A stretch of DNA of 64,000 bases from Pegoplata infirma (GCA_963921195.1 OY992536.1:103194778-103258777); one strand, 5' to 3'. Counted from the stretch's first letter, positions 20,960 through 32,560 are shown. Numbers and translations are program-made. Notes: generated from the letters alone by a model not told the origin.

Positions 20960-23014
20960 GGGGCATTCCAGGCCAAATCACTCACTTTTAGACCCGACCC
21001 CTTTTGATTTATTTTATTTGTGGATATGTTTTAGTTCTTATTAAATGTAACTTGGACACCAATTTTCAGCCTTTTATTCCAAGATGGTGTTGAGTAATTA
21101 ATTTTTCAAAATGGCGATTTTTAAAAAAAAATGGAAAAATTGAAATTTTCAATTAATTGACCAGTTAAAAATATAGATATACCAGTTAAAAATATAGATA
21201 TCTTAAAAAATGTTGGACAACGTTTTGTTGGTATTCAAATGTAGTTTTAGAAAAAAATATTAAAAAAATTATTCGAAATAATTATCACTTATTTTTTAAC
21301 GTTTAAAAATTAAAATCGACTTTTTGAAAAAGTCCGAAACCTTCGATTTTTTTTTTACAAACGTCTAAAAGTTCTACTCTTAATTACGCAACTTTTAAGC
21401 CATAATTCGAGATGTGATGGCAATTTGTTCTATTTTTTTCAAATTTTGAAAATTGCACCTTTTATTTTTTGACTCTGATTTATTTTATATGGTGCTCCAA
21501 AAAAACTAAATTGGTAGATACTGATCCTAACTAACCCTAGATATGTTCATTTCGAAGCAAAAATACGCCTCACAAAAATTAAGAACGATCGGACATAGAT
21601 AAGGTGTTCCGCATGGGCCTTGAAATTTAGAAAACGGATTACAAGGAAAAATATGATTTTTTTTCTGTTTTCTCAATTTTTTTGGTATTTTAAGTTAAGT
21701 TTTAATTCAAGTGGTTACAAAATTATAATACGGAGTAAAATGCCTCTCTAATAAGGTACCAAAGACTGAAATCGGTTGAAAATCAGGCAAGTTATTACAA
21801 CTTCCCCAGGCATCTAACGTATGGCAGAACACTTGATTAAGCAATATAATACGATTTTGGAAATTCATTGAAATTTTCTACTGTAATAACATTTTTTTAT
21901 TCTTCAAGTTCAAATGAAGTTAGATGACAAGTATTTTTCATATTGTGTTTTGCTAACATTTTTTAAATTAGTGCTAAAAATGCCTGCATTTTCAACACCC
22001 TTTTGAAATCTCCATTTAAAAAAAAAAATTCTTGTTTTTGTTTTAAAATTTGGAAAAGCCAAAAAAAAATATTACACTGAAACATGAATAATGAAAAAAT
22101 TTTATTACAGTAGAAAATTTCAATAAATTTAAAAAAAGGGACTCGTATTTTTTAATCAAGTTGTATGGCACACGATAGATGCCTGGGGAAGTTGTAATAA
22201 CTTGGCTGATTTTCAACCGATTTTAGTTTTTAGTACCTTATTAGAAAGGCATTTTACTCCACATCATAATTCTGTAATCACTTGAATTAAAACTTAACTT
22301 AAAATACCAAAAAAATTGCGAAAACAGAAAAAAATTCATATTTTTCCTTGTAATCCGTTTTTTAAACTTCAAGGACCATGCTAAACGCCTTACACATGTC
22401 AGATCGTCCTAAATTTTTGTGAGACGTATATTTACCTCCAAATGAATATATTTAGGGTAAGTTAGGGTCAGTATCTATCAATTTTTTTTTTTTGGAGCTC
22501 CATATAAAATAAATCAGAGCCAAAACATAAAAGGTGCAATTTTAAAAATTAAAAAAAAAAATAGAAAGGATTGTGATCACATCTCGAGTTATGGCTTAAA
22601 AGTTGCGTAATATAGAGTAGAATTTTTATAGTTTTTTACAAAAAAATCGAAGGTTTCGGACTTTTTCAAAAAGTCGATTTTAATCTTTAAACGTCAAAAA
22701 ATAAGTGATAGTTACTTCGAATAATTTTTTCATATTTTTTTTCTAAAACTGCATTTAAATACCAACAAAACGTTGTGCAACTTTTTTTAAAATATCTATA
22801 TTTTTTAATGGTCAAAATTAATTAAAAATTTCAATTTTTTAATTTTTTGGAGAAAATCGCCATTTTGAAAAATTGATTACTCAACACCATCTTGGAATAA
22901 AAGACTGAAAATTGGTGTCCAAGTTGCATTTGATAAGGACTAAAACATATCCAAAAATAAAATAAATCGAAAGGGGTCGGGTCTAAAAGTGAGTGATTTG
23001 GCTTGGAATGCCCC
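20960..23014. mobile_element. 2.06-kb near-perfect palindrome, TIR GGGGCATTCCA, TSD ATAT
   Basis: Two arms of about 0.93 kb are inverted copies separated by a short centre near 21950-22090. Matching landmarks include 'GACCCGACCCCTTTTGATTT', 'GGTGTCCAAGTTAC', 'CCAAGATGGTGTTGAGTAAT', 'CTTCCCCAGGCATCTA' and 'TTTCTACTGTAATAA'. The termini GGGGCATTCCA/TGGAATGCCCC are flanked by ATAT (20956-20959, 23015-23018) within the DINE-like TATATATA tract. No coding frame is seen. A relative lies at 58878-61191. Confidence 0.85.
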
Positions 23015-23094
23015 ATATACTTTATGGGGTCTTATGTTAGACCAATATTTCGAGGTGTTACACACGGAATGACAAACTTATGTATCGTCGCTGC

Positions 23095-23341
23095 GCCTAA
23101 AAATGGAGTCATGTGTTAAAATTTTATTTTTGAAGAGGCCCAAGAAGCAGCCAAATTTGGTTCTTTCGCGGAACTTTTATGAACATAACTTCACATAAAC
23201 ATTAAACCAATATTATAAATTTCATGTTGATTAAAAGTTGACTTCTAAAAAGTACTGCAAAAGGACCAAAAAAGGCTGTTTCTTAGGCCTCTGTGAAAAA
23301 ATTTGAAAAACTCATGACTCAATTTTTAGTCGCAGCGACGA
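23095..23341. mobile_element. 247-bp MITE (TIR TCGTCGCTGCG)
   Basis: TCGTCGCTGCGCCTAAAAAT and the inverse ATTTTTAGTCGCAGCGACGA form the ends, with TA on each side. Inside, GAGGCCCAAGAAGCAGCC pairs with GGCTGTTTCTTAGGCCTC. Removing it restores the DINE-like text ACTTATATATACCCTC. Confidence 0.8.
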
Positions 23342-23518
23342 TATACCCTCTATCACTAGAGTGGAGGGTATAAAAAAAGTCCCAGTTGTAATTATTACGA
23401 GATGAGACTACCAGGTGAAATTCCCCTATTAACAAAGGAGCCTATCTAAAGAGTTCGCAAAGATTTTTTTGTAATTTTGAATTTGACTTTTGGGCGTTCC
23501 TTTTCGTGCTAAAGTGAT

Positions 23519-23825
23519 CTACACCATTTACAGATGTAATTCGTAAAAGATCAATTGTAATTCGAAGATTCCATTTGTAATTTGAAGATTCTACTTGTGA
23601 TTCGAAAAATATCAATGGAAATTCAGTTGATATTTTTCGAATTACAACTGGCATGTTCGAATTACAATTGGAATCTTCGAATTACAAATAGAATCTTCGA
23701 ATTACAAGTAGAATTTTCGAATTACAAATGGAATCTCCGAATAACAAATGGAATCTTCGAATTACAAGTAGAATCTTCGAATTACAATTAAAATATATAT
23801 CGAATTACATATGTAAATGGTGTAG
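23519..23825. mobile_element. Compact Foldback-like element (CTACACCATTTACA ends)
   Basis: It starts CTACACCATTTACAGATGTA and ends TACATATGTAAATGGTGTAG. A few ~24-bp units lie in one orientation, then about nine in the other (CGAATTACAA.TAGAATCTT). This shows the complete terminal motif that is only partly preserved in the larger 15313-18620 element. Confidence 0.75.
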
Positions 23826-24032
23826 ATATATAAGTTTGTCATTCCGCTTGTAACACCTCGAAATATAGGTCTAAAACCCCATAAAGTATACGGGGCATTC
23901 CATGTCAAATCGGACACTTTAATTTTCTTTTTTTTAGATTTTATAATTTTTTTACAGTTTTTAGTACCCTTCGAAAACCCGTTCAAAAGATATCGAATTT
24001 TCAAAAACTGGTAGTTTGTTTATTTACTTAAA
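23826..24032 (+). mobile_element. DINE-like 5' fragment joined to a truncated GGCATTCCA element
   Basis: 'AAGTTTGTCATTCCGCTTGT' and 'ACCCCATAAAGTATA' run directly into CGGGGCATTCCATGTCAAAT at about 23892. This is again an insertion in the same TATA tract as 20960 and 58878. The palindrome's second arm is missing. Confidence 0.6.
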
Positions 24033-25276
24033 CTTTTTTTTATACCTTCCACTTACAAGGGAAGTCTCCCTGGTGTCACCCTCCGATCTTCATGAAATTT
24101 GGATATGTTGTTAAGAACGAAAATTAATTCGACGCGTATTTTTTTTTAGCGGCCCAAACTCATTTTTAGGGGGGTCGATTTGTATGGGGGGAAATTGACC
24201 TTTTTCAGTTTTTTACAATTTACGCCTATTTAAATTAAAATTTATATAGGCATGTGTGGTATCAGATTAAAGGTATTAAAGGTATTACCTATTTCGTGGT
24301 GCTAACAACGGGCCAAAGAATTTAATATTTTTCGACTTATTAACAAAAATGTCCTAAAATGTTGGTATTTGACCCAATATGATGAAAAGTTGTGCATTTT
24401 TGGACACTTTCTTAGCACACGTAGATAGGTTTTCCAAAGACCTTTCATTTGGTATGTAACATGACTAGGTTCCTTTGCATGATATAGGAGATAAACGAAA
24501 AAAACTGAAAAATGGCCATGTCTTCTCCCCTCCTTTTTAACCCGCTAAATATGAATTTGAGCCTCTAAAAAAAATACGTGTCCCTTTATTTTTTCTGCTC
24601 TACAAAATAAAACCAATTCCATAAAGATCCGCGGGTGACACTAGGGAGACTTCCCTTGTTAGTGATAGAGGGTATATATAAGTTAGTCATTCCGTTTGTA
24701 ACTCATGGAAATATCGGTCTGGGACCCCATAAAGTATATATATTCATGATCCCCGATCGATTTTAAGACATTCTAGCGATGTCCGTCTGTCCGTCGGTCC
24801 GTCTGTCCGTCTGTCTGTGGAAATGGTGATCACGACCAAAATACTACACAGATATGACTGAAACTTAACACATTTATTGGAAGTTCTCCTGAAAAGTTTG
24901 GTATTGCATTTGAGCGATATCGGTTCAGCGGTTTAAAAGTTATGAACGAAAATGTAAGGACACCTCAAAAATTTTTGTACATTCAACATAACCTAAAAAA
25001 ACAAAATGCTTTAATTCGGCTGCAGGTTGACATATGTGAACATAATTGAACACCAAATGGTATTTAAACATGTACGAACATATTTTTTGACAAAAAAAGA
25101 AAAAAAAACGCGGATTTTTTTTTACCAAAAATTTTTTTTCGCGTAAATTTTTTTTCAAATTTTTTTTTTTTTAAGTAATTTCCTTTAAAAAAAAAGTTTT
25201 TTGAAATAATCTTTTTGAAATTGTGGAGGGTATCACTACATTCGGCAAAGCCGAATTTAACTTTTTTACTTGTTTT
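24033..25276 (+). mobile_element. DINE-like element containing a PIF-like insertion
   Basis: The 5' end TTTATACCTTCCACTTA is interrupted by 24056-24658 and resumes TTAGTGATAGAGGGTATATA. GGGACCCCATAAAGTATATA, a GTCCGTCTGTCCGTC array (about 24781-24823), the hairpin 'ATTCGGCAAAGCCGAAT' and 'CTTTTTTACTTGTTTTT' follow. Non-coding. Confidence 0.8.
24056..24658 (+). mobile_element. PIF/Harbinger-like element, uninterrupted copy
   Basis: The ends CAAGGGAAGTCTCCCTGGTG and, reversed, CAAGGGAAGTCTCCCTAGTG are near-perfect inverted repeats of about 25 bp. They are flanked by TTA (24053-24055, 24659-24661). At 603 bp it serves as the reference for the copy at 5701-6672. No transposase. Confidence 0.85.
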
Positions 25277-25569
25277 TACTCATAACTTCTTCAAAAACGG
25301 CCCAAATTCCTATTTTGCATACCCTCTACTTAAGCCCCTATGACACTATATTTTTTTGTAGTTTATTTTTTAAAAATTGTTAGAATGAAACGGAAAAAGA
25401 AGAAATGAAAAAGAATCTTAAAATAAATAAACCAATAGTGATGATTTAATATTAAAAATCGCACAAAACAAAAAAAAATCGCTTCATTTAATGAAAAAAA
25501 GAAAAGTTGGCAACACTTATTATCATTAATGCGAAAATGTCCAAAAAAATATGTAAAATTTTTACATTT
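25277..25569. other. AT-rich spacer, nothing recognised
   Basis: No paired ends or coding frame recognised between the DINE-like element and the family-E repeat. Confidence 0.3.
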
Positions 25570-26920
25570 TTTTGACATTTGATAACCAAATTTATCGATA
25601 ACACAACAATAAAATTTGACGTTTATTGTTTTTTTTAGTTATCAGGTTTTTGAGAAAATTGAAGTCAAAGTTAAAAAAAATCACCGTTTTTGGCATTTTG
25701 GACAAGGTTGGTTACCGAAACGAATAACGGTAAGGGTAACGGTAACGGTATCTAATTTTTATTTATTTCGGTAAAGGTAACGGTAAGTGTTTTCAAATCG
25801 TTTCGGTAACGGTATGTACCGGTACCGAACCAACCAAACCGGTACGTACCGGTATTATTAATTTAGTTAAAAATTTGAAAAAAGATAGAACTGAAAGCTA
25901 AAAATATTTTATAGACCCAAAAACCAGTATAGATTTGATATGATTATTATTTTTGTCATTTATTTGATGATAATTTGCAAATTATAAATTTAAAATTATG
26001 ATTTTATTTTTTTGTTCGTTAAAATCCCTTAAAACAGGTAAAATTTTGAATACCGGTACAATACCGGTAACTTCTAATAATTATAACGGTAACGGTAAGG
26101 GTAACGGTATTTTAAAAATATTTTTAGCGGTATCGGTAACGGTAACGGTATTCGATTTGAAAGGGTTTTGAATCGGTAACGGTATAATAAGGGTAACGGT
26201 AACCAACCATGATTTTGGACAATTCGTAGCGGATGAACCCGATGTGATCTTAACATCAACTATCTTAAACATTGCTCTTAAGGATGCTGAACTCATTTGG
26301 TCAGTCGCCTTAACCCATAGGGCACCAATTGTCTCTCAATAGTGTCTTATTCAAAAAAAAACGATTTTTCCGCTACAAATTATATGAAATAAAAATTACT
26401 TTATGCGAATGAAATGTACCCTTATGCACATGATTACAATTATTTTCTTGGTCACAAATCCCGTCTCCAAATTTTTCATTGCATCAGGTTTTTGATAAAT
26501 TTGAAATACAAAAAATCGCGTTTTCCAACATATTTGATAACTCATAGCGATTAAACCCGGTGTGCTGACGAATTAAAAAATAAGTCAAGGGTAGAGCTCA
26601 AACATTTTTCTTTAAGATTTTTAACACATTTGATCAGTCGCTTTAACCGTTGGAGCACCAATTGTCTTTTTATAAGGTATTTTCCATCAAAAACTTTTTT
26701 TTTCGATAACACAACATTGAAAGACAACTGGTGCACAAAGTGTTAAGGCGACTGACCAAATGAGTTCTACATCTTAAAGAGTAATGTTTAGGCTTTACGC
26801 TCGACTTATGTTGAAGTCGCCATCAGATAGGGTTTATCCGCTATGAGTTTCCAAAAATGCCCAAAGCAGCGATTTTTTGAACTTTGACCTCAATTTTCTC
26901 AAAAACCTGATGGGGTGGAA
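25570..26920. mobile_element. Repeat family E, two inverted-repeat copies in tandem
   Basis: The first copy (about 25570-26360, with a hAT MITE inside) and the second (26484-26920) share 'CAGGTTTTTGAGAAAATTGA', 'ACTCATAGCGGAT.AACCC' and 'GGTGCACCAATTGTC' class text. The second is a palindrome with ends CATCAGGTTTTTGA and TCAAAAACCTGATG and a centre near 26710. No coding sequence. Confidence 0.6.
25703..26211. mobile_element. hAT MITE made of GGTAACGGTA repeats (TSD ATTTTGGA)
   Basis: The ends CAAGGTTGGTTACCG and, reversed, CATGGTTGGTTACCG are flanked by a perfect 8-bp duplication ATTTTGGA (25695-25702, 26212-26219). Both arms consist of GGTAACGGTAAGGGTAACGG and 'ACCGGTA' repeats in opposite orientation. 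The termini and duplication point to hAT; the repeat-built arms are unusual. Confidence 0.85.
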
Positions 26921-27985
26921 AAGTTTGGATACCGGAATTTTGACCAGCAGAACAGTTGTTAATAAATGTATAAGTTCGCGCCCCAATCGCATTTTTGATG
27001 TTTAGTAGTGCAATTTATAATAAGTCCTCCAACGACAGAGTTTTATTTTGTGAGTACAAAGAATTTATATTCATGACAACTATCTAGAGTTTACTGCATC
27101 AATGAAAGCCATCCTTGTTTCTCTAAAAACCCCATATCAACAGACAGGCTGACATCGATTTAAAATTGATCAAAAATCTTAAATAAGTATTTTGCATTTT
27201 ATGAAAAAATAAATCAAGTGTCAATAAATTGACGGTAACATAAATATAAATTCTTTATGGGGTCCTTCATAAGTCGATGGAAGGTTGAAATTATTAATTC
27301 TAAATTCAGAATTGCCACAAACGTCTTATCAAGCACAAAGTACAGGTCAAAAAATCTGAATCTGGCTATATGTATAATTCTGATAAGTGCCTTTTGATCT
27401 GTTTTCATTTATTTTACTTACATATATAATTTTATAAATACTATAACTTTTACTTTCATTTAAAAAAGTGACATTTATATTTTTTTATGACAGATATAAT
27501 TTTATTAATGTCTTTTTTATTTGCTATTAACACTTTGATTAGCAAAAGTTTCGATATACTGGAAAACTATCATAAATATGTTATCACTACCCCTACACGG
27601 TTGTCCCAAATATCAGAAGGTAGTTCAACAAACGATATGTGTATATTTTGTATAAAATATTAACAAATTTAACTGCTTTACTAGTCAAGATAATCTCAAT
27701 ATAAAATAATGATTTATCACCTGTTTTATGTTAGATGGGGCAAATATCAAAGGCTGATAATATGTGAATTCCACCACCAACCCACTTGTCACATAAATTT
27801 GTTTATTTTTTGATTTTTGTTTAATAAAAATATTATGACTTTATTTAAGTACTAAACTATTTATGTTTAATTTTGTTTTTGATTTGACAATAATTTAATG
27901 GCTCACTTTTTTTTTCTTGCTGCGAATTAAACTTGAAAATGTCAATCCATAACAAATGACTAATATTATTCACGTGAGTGTATAT
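26921..27985. other. About 1.1 kb with no recognised element
   Basis: AT-rich, with no inverted-repeat pair, microsatellite or family match to the rest of the window, and no significant coding frame. It may be unique host DNA. Confidence 0.4.
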
Positions 27986-27993
27986 ATAATTGG

Positions 27994-28566
27994 TAGGGAT
28001 GAGATTTCCATGCAAATGCATGTTTTTTGTTGATAGTCTAAAAACGATATCGACCAATTATCTTTCCGAATCAAGAAATTTACGTTAAACTGGCATCGAT
28101 TTGTTTTTGCATATTTTTGCATATTTTGATGAAAATGCATATTTTTGCATATTTTGGTTTTAAATGCATATTTTGTGCATATTTCCAACTTTTAAGTGCA
28201 TATTTTTGCATATTTTGGCATAAATTAGCAAACACTTAAATCGAAATTTATTTGTTTCAAAAACTATTTTAAATTTTAAAAATTTGTTTTAAAAATAAGA
28301 TAAATTAAATTTTTTCTTTTTAATTTTTTTCTAGATTGTCTTTATTTTTAAAAAAATCTTGTTTACATAAAGTTTTAAATGCTACTATTTAAACCCGGCG
28401 TTATTTTTTGCTTTTTAAGAAATTTCTCGTACGAAAACAAGATTTTTATTGCACACATTTTATTTTTTAGTGCATTTTTAGGGTTTTTAGTGCATATTTT
28501 GAGTTTTTTATTGCATATTTTAAGCGTATATTTTCGATTTTTAAGTGCATGAAAATCTCTTCCCTA
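27994..28566. mobile_element. hAT MITE with TGCATATTTT repeats (TSD ATAATTGG)
   Basis: The termini TAGGGATGAGATTTCCATGC and, reversed, TAGGGAAGAGATTTTCATGC are flanked by a perfect 8-bp duplication ATAATTGG (27986-27993, 28567-28574). The interior is a mirror of TGCATATTTTTGCATATTTT words. Non-coding; the remnant at 740-1140 belongs to the same group. Confidence 0.85.
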
Positions 28567-28574
28567 ATAATTGG

Positions 28575-28943
28575 TATTAGATTAAATTAACGTCATAACT
28601 AATATAATTTTTACGAGATGATAATTTGACAAGTGTTGGTGATGTAAAATTTACAGGTTAACGTTAAAAAGATAGTAGATGTTCCCAGTAAAACTTTGGT
28701 AATGGGTGGTGATTATATAACACAATGTAAATCCATTACTTATAGCATTATTTTGGAATGTCTTACCAAACATCGATTTTATAATACATTTTTTCAGAAT
28801 GAATAGCCACTTACTTACGATGTGAAACGTAATGCTTTATTATTATACAAAAATTCCATTAGCATTAATAAAAAAATAATATTTAAATAGCTAAATTAAT
28901 TAAAATTAACAAAATAAAATTAAATTAAATATAAAATATAATT
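28575..28943. mobile_element. Unrecognised DNA with a CCCAGTAAAAC repeat fragment
   Basis: 28683-28830 contains CCCAGTAAAACTTTGGTAATG, GTGATTATATAACACA and TAGCATTATTTTGGAATGTC, repeated at 42738-42865 (CCCAGCAAAACTATGGTAAT). This indicates a dispersed repeat. The remainder shows no recognisable content. Confidence 0.45.
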
Positions 28944-29178
28944 AAAAACAAGTAAAAAGTTGAATTCGGCCTTGCCGAATGTAGTGATACCCTCCACAGT
29001 TTCAAAGAAATAATTGCAAAAAACCTTTTTTAAAAAGAAATTACTTTTGAATTTTTTTTTTAATTTCGGCGAAAAAAAAAATTTTGGTAAAAAAAATCCA
29101 CGATTTTTTTCTGTTTTTGTCAAAAAATATTCGTAGTTGTTTAAATACCATTTGGTGTTCAATTATGTTCACATATTG
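28944..29178 (-). mobile_element. DINE-like 3' part, interrupted by a MITE
   Basis: 'AACAAGTAAAAAGTTGAATT' and the hairpin 'ATTCGGCCTTGCCGAAT' followed by GATACCCTCCACAG mark the terminus on the minus strand. The text to 29178 matches 24990-25260 in reverse. Beyond the MITE the host text resumes as 'GACATATCAACCAGCATCCG'. Confidence 0.65.
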
Positions 29179-29442
29179 CTCATTTGCTTGTATAGTGTCA
29201 TAACTCAAAATGTTTCATTTTGCAGAAAACGCGTTTAAAGTTTACAATTGAAACTGGTTGTTCATTGAAAATGGCCGGAACATAGAAAATGTAATTATTA
29301 TGTATTTTCTTCTCAAATGATGAGTTTTTAAGATATAAATACGAATTTTTGACACAATATAAAGCATGATATAACGAAAAATGTTGCATTATTAACTCAA
29401 AAATCACATTTTTTGAGTTATGACACTATACAAGTAAATGAG
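29179..29442. mobile_element. 264-bp MITE (TIR CTCATTTGCTTGTATAGTGTC)
   Basis: CTCATTTGCTTGTATAGTGT begins and the inverse ACACTATACAAGTAAATGAG ends the element. 'CATAACTCAAAA' follows inside each end. A second copy is at 32886-33130. Non-coding. Confidence 0.8.
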
Positions 29443-29752
29443 TGTATAGTGTCAATGAGTGTATAGTGGCTGCTGGTTGACATATCAACCAGCATCCGAA
29501 ATTTTTACTAATAAAAGTTTTGCTGGGATAAATTATTTATATAAATTTTGGTATGCTGAATACAAATATCAAAAAATTTCTAAAATCAGTCGAGCGTTTT
29601 TCGAGATATCGTCAAAAAAATTTCCAAAAATCGAGGCTTTTTTACGTTTATAAAATTAAAAACAAATCTGAAAATTTTTTAAATTTACTATTTTATAGCG
29701 ATTGAAACAAACATTCAGTTAAACTTATTTCGGGCCAATCACACCATTTAAC
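29443..29752. other. DINE-like remainder and short unassigned sequence
   Basis: The first part (to about 29510) continues the DINE-like copy at 28944; the rest is AT-rich without recognised content. Confidence 0.35.
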
Positions 29753-29960
29753 TAGAGTTGTCAAAACCGGTTTCCGAATTATTCGAAAAACCGGTTTTTT
29801 CTCTTTTTTCCGGTTTTTTCAAGCCGGTTTCTTAAAACCAGGTTTTTTCTAGTTATTCGAAAAACCAGTTTTTTTGTGTCGAATTATTCGACATTTTCGA
29901 ATACATAATACTTAATTTTTTGGTCATTATTTGTTACAAATTTTGTAAAATACAACTCTG

Positions 29961-30811
29961 CACTCAAAATAATCACTCTGTTAAATTACAGAGATACTCT
30001 GCTGAGCCAGCAGAAAATACCATAGATTTCCAACCAGCAAGATTTTTTGTTATTTTACGAAGAAAACTCTGTAAAATGATTTCGATAATTAAAACTGTAA
30101 ATTTACAGAATTATCTGTAAAATATTGATAAAACAAAAAAGAATTTTACCAAAAACACCCTGTAAATTTACAAAGTTTTAGTTAAATGCATTTTATGAGT
30201 TCAAAATTTTACAAAAAAAACTTTGTAAATTTACAAAGTTTTAGTTAAATCCATTTTATGAGTAAAACTTCTCTGCATCAAAAACATTAATTAAAATTAA
30301 AAAGAAAAAATATTTAAAATTAAAATTTTAATGCTTCCAAATTGTAAATTTACTTTTTAATTTTTGTGAATATTACGAGTTTATAACGAGTAACTCCAAT
30401 TTTACACGTCATCTTCGTAAAATTTACCAGTTTTTATTGTAATTTAAGACACTTTTTAAAGAGCGGTTTATCTGTCATATTTGGAAGTTTTTTGAAGTGA
30501 TTTTTATTTAAAAACTGTATTACAAAGCAATAAGTAAAATTACAAATGAAATTTAGTATTTGGGTTACGAGAATAAAACAAAGTATTTTTCTAAAATCCG
30601 TATTTTAACAAAAAAAAACTCTGCTTATTATCTATAAAATAGAGATTACAAAGTAAAAAGTAAAATTACAGATAAAATTTTGTTTTTCGGTCACAAGAAA
30701 ACAAAGTATTTTCTTAAAATCTGTATTTCGACAGATAACTTTGTAAAATATCTGTCGAATTGAGATTACAGTCATTTTACAGAGTATTTAACAGAGTAAT
30801 TATTTTGAGTG
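29961..30811. mobile_element. Family B MITE nested in the hAT element
   Basis: CACTCAAAATAATCACTCTG and, reversed, CACTCAAAATAATTACTCTG form the ends. The interior repeats 'CTCTGTAAAATGA' and 'TTTACAGAGT' as in 2042-2846. The flanks are TG on both sides instead of the expected TA. Confidence 0.75.
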
Positions 30812-30862
30812 TGTATATGAAATTTTGTTTCTGAATGACAAAAAAAATAAGAAGGTTCAAGG

Positions 30863-31005
30863 ACGCGGCTGTGATTCTTCACAATGTAGCAGCAAGCAAC
30901 AGACAACAAAATTTCCCGTACATATTTTTTTTTGTTTGCTGTATGGAAAATTTGGCGTCTGCTGCTGTCTGCTGCTGGCTGTTGTATTGTGAAGAGACGC
31001 TTAAA
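30863..31005. repeat. Fold-back segment with AGCAGCA words
   Basis: 'TTCTTCACAATGTAGCAGCA' and 'CAACAGACAACAAAATTT' on the left pair with 'AAATTTGGCGTCTGCTGCTG' and 'TGTTGTATTGTGAAGAGACG' on the right. It is probably a small MITE; the ends are not defined. Confidence 0.5.
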
Positions 31006-31009
31006 TGTA

Positions 31010-31775
31010 TTTATACCCTACACCACTCTGTGGTACAGGGTATAATGAGTTTATGCTGATGTTTGTAACTACCCAAATATTGTTCCAAGACCCACCTTCA
31101 AGTATACCGATCGACTCAGAATCACTTTTTGAGTCGATTTAGCAATGTCCGTCTGTCCGTCTGTCCATGTAACGGTGTAAACACGATACAGGTCGCAATT
31201 ATCAACCGATTGAAATTTGAAACTTAAGCTTCTTTTGACGAAGCCTATTGAAATTAGAAAAACTCGGTCCGTGTTTTGACATAGCTCCCATACAAACATC
31301 CTCTTTTAATTTCTTTCCATGACTCTAAAAGCGGTTTTATAAAAGGTATCCTTTGGCAGGTAAACGTGTTTTGTATTCACAAATCACCATGCTGAATTTT
31401 AAAGGAAACGGACCAGTTCTTCCTGTAGCCCCCATACAAACCACCTTCCTGATATTCACAAAAATCTCTCAAAATTCATGAAACTAAAAAATATTTAATT
31501 AAAGTTTTGTTTGTATGTATTTAACACGTACTTCAATAACCTAATCACATCTGATTATAATCGGACCATTTTTGGACCTAGGCCCATGTACCAATTCCGC
31601 CCGATATTCAGTTAAAGCGGTTTATTTGCAACAAATAGAAGTCTAATTCACATAAATTTGGAATGTGAGTGTTTTTTACACTCTTTAAAGATTTTACAAA
31701 AGATAGATCCAAATAAACGGTCCATATTTTAGATTGGGACCCATTTTCCGGGTGTAGGTTATTATATGGACAATA
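31010..31775 (+). mobile_element. DINE-like element, CTACACC subtype, 3' end decayed
   Basis: TTTATACCCTACACCACTCT, a GTCCGTCTGTCCGTCTGTCC array at 31147-31166 and the 3' 'GGGTGTAGGTTATTATATGG' align with 14347-15186, but the terminal hairpin and CTTGTT end are missing. Confidence 0.75.
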
Positions 31776-32189
31776 TTTTCTGAATTGTGTACAATTATTT
31801 TTTTCTCTTTTTTTGTTAAAAACAAATAAAAACTTTTTTTTTAACTATTTTTATTAATAATAAAAAACTGAAAAAACCGGTTATTCGAACCGATTTTCAA
31901 ATAAAAAAACCGAAAATCGGTTTAAAAAAACGGCGTTTTTTTAACTATTCGAAAACCGGTTTTTGAAATATGCCGAATAGTTGACAACTCTACATTTAAC
32001 CCATCGCGCCCTTCGATCAAGTTTAGAGTTTTCAAAAAAGCCAAATCTTTACTCGAAGGTCGCCAGGGGATTTGGCTCAAATTAATTTTAACTGAAAGTT
32101 TATCTTAAGTTCTATGCAAGAGTCAAGGGATAGAAATTTTGATTTTTTTTTAATTTTTTTGACCGTATAATAAATTTTTTGACCGTAGA

Positions 32190-32560
32190 AAATACCGTTT
32201 GATCTTTTTCGAAATACAATTATAATCTTTTTCGAAATACAATTGGTATTTTTCGAAATGCAATTGATTTTTCGAATTATAATTTACCTTTTATGAATTA
32301 TAATTGATGTTTTTTGAATTGCAATTGGAATATGCGAATTATAATTGGATTATTCGAATTTCGAATTAAAGTAGAATCTTGAAACCAACAATAAAATAAA
32401 ATCTTTGAATTACAACTATGATATTCAAATAGCAATTTATCTTTTTCGAATTATATCTGTACATGGTGTAGATGCAATTAGTCAATATTCGGTCTTGGGA
32501 CCCATTGTCCGGCAAACAATCGTGTAGAGTATTATACAGCCGGTCTTTAAAAACTGCATC
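32190..32560. repeat. Foldback-type repeat array and DINE-like 3' fragment
   Basis: 32190-32470 is an array of 'CTTTTTCGAAATACAATTG' type units ending in 'TATCTGTACATGGTGTAG', the terminal motif of 23519-23825 slightly mutated. 32480-32555 ('GGTCTTGGGACCCATTGTCC', 'GTGTAGAGTATTATACAG') matches the 3' part of the CTACACC DINE-like subtype. Confidence 0.6.

Larger units (their letters stand above)
20204..23375 (-). mobile_element. DINE-like element with two nested insertions
   Basis: On the minus strand its start is at 23375 (TATACCCTCCACTCTAGTG) and its end is 'CTTTTCTACTTGTTTT' near 20204. The subterminal hairpin 'ATTCGGCCAAGTCGAAT', the GTCC tract (about 20890-20915) and the GACCCCATAAAGTATAT core are present. 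The core is split at its ATAT by 20960-23014, and the 5' part is split by 23095-23341. Without insertions it is about 870 bp, matching 61368-62241. Confidence 0.85.
29753..31992. mobile_element. hAT element (TIR TAGAGTTGTCAA, TSD CATTTAAC) with nested insertions
   Basis: TAGAGTTGTCAAAACCGGTT and the reversed end TAGAGTTGTCAACTATTCGG are flanked by a perfect 8-bp duplication CATTTAAC (29745-29752, 31993-32000). Both arms hold 'ATTCGAAAAACCGGTTTTT' repeats. The present size is inflated by 29961-30811, 30863-31005 and 31010-31775; the original was only about 0.4-0.6 kb, so it was a MITE. Confidence 0.85.

Noticed and set aside
26081..26296. Repetitive VTVTDT/PLPIPL open frames
   Set aside because: They are translations of the GGTAACGGTA repeats in a hAT MITE.
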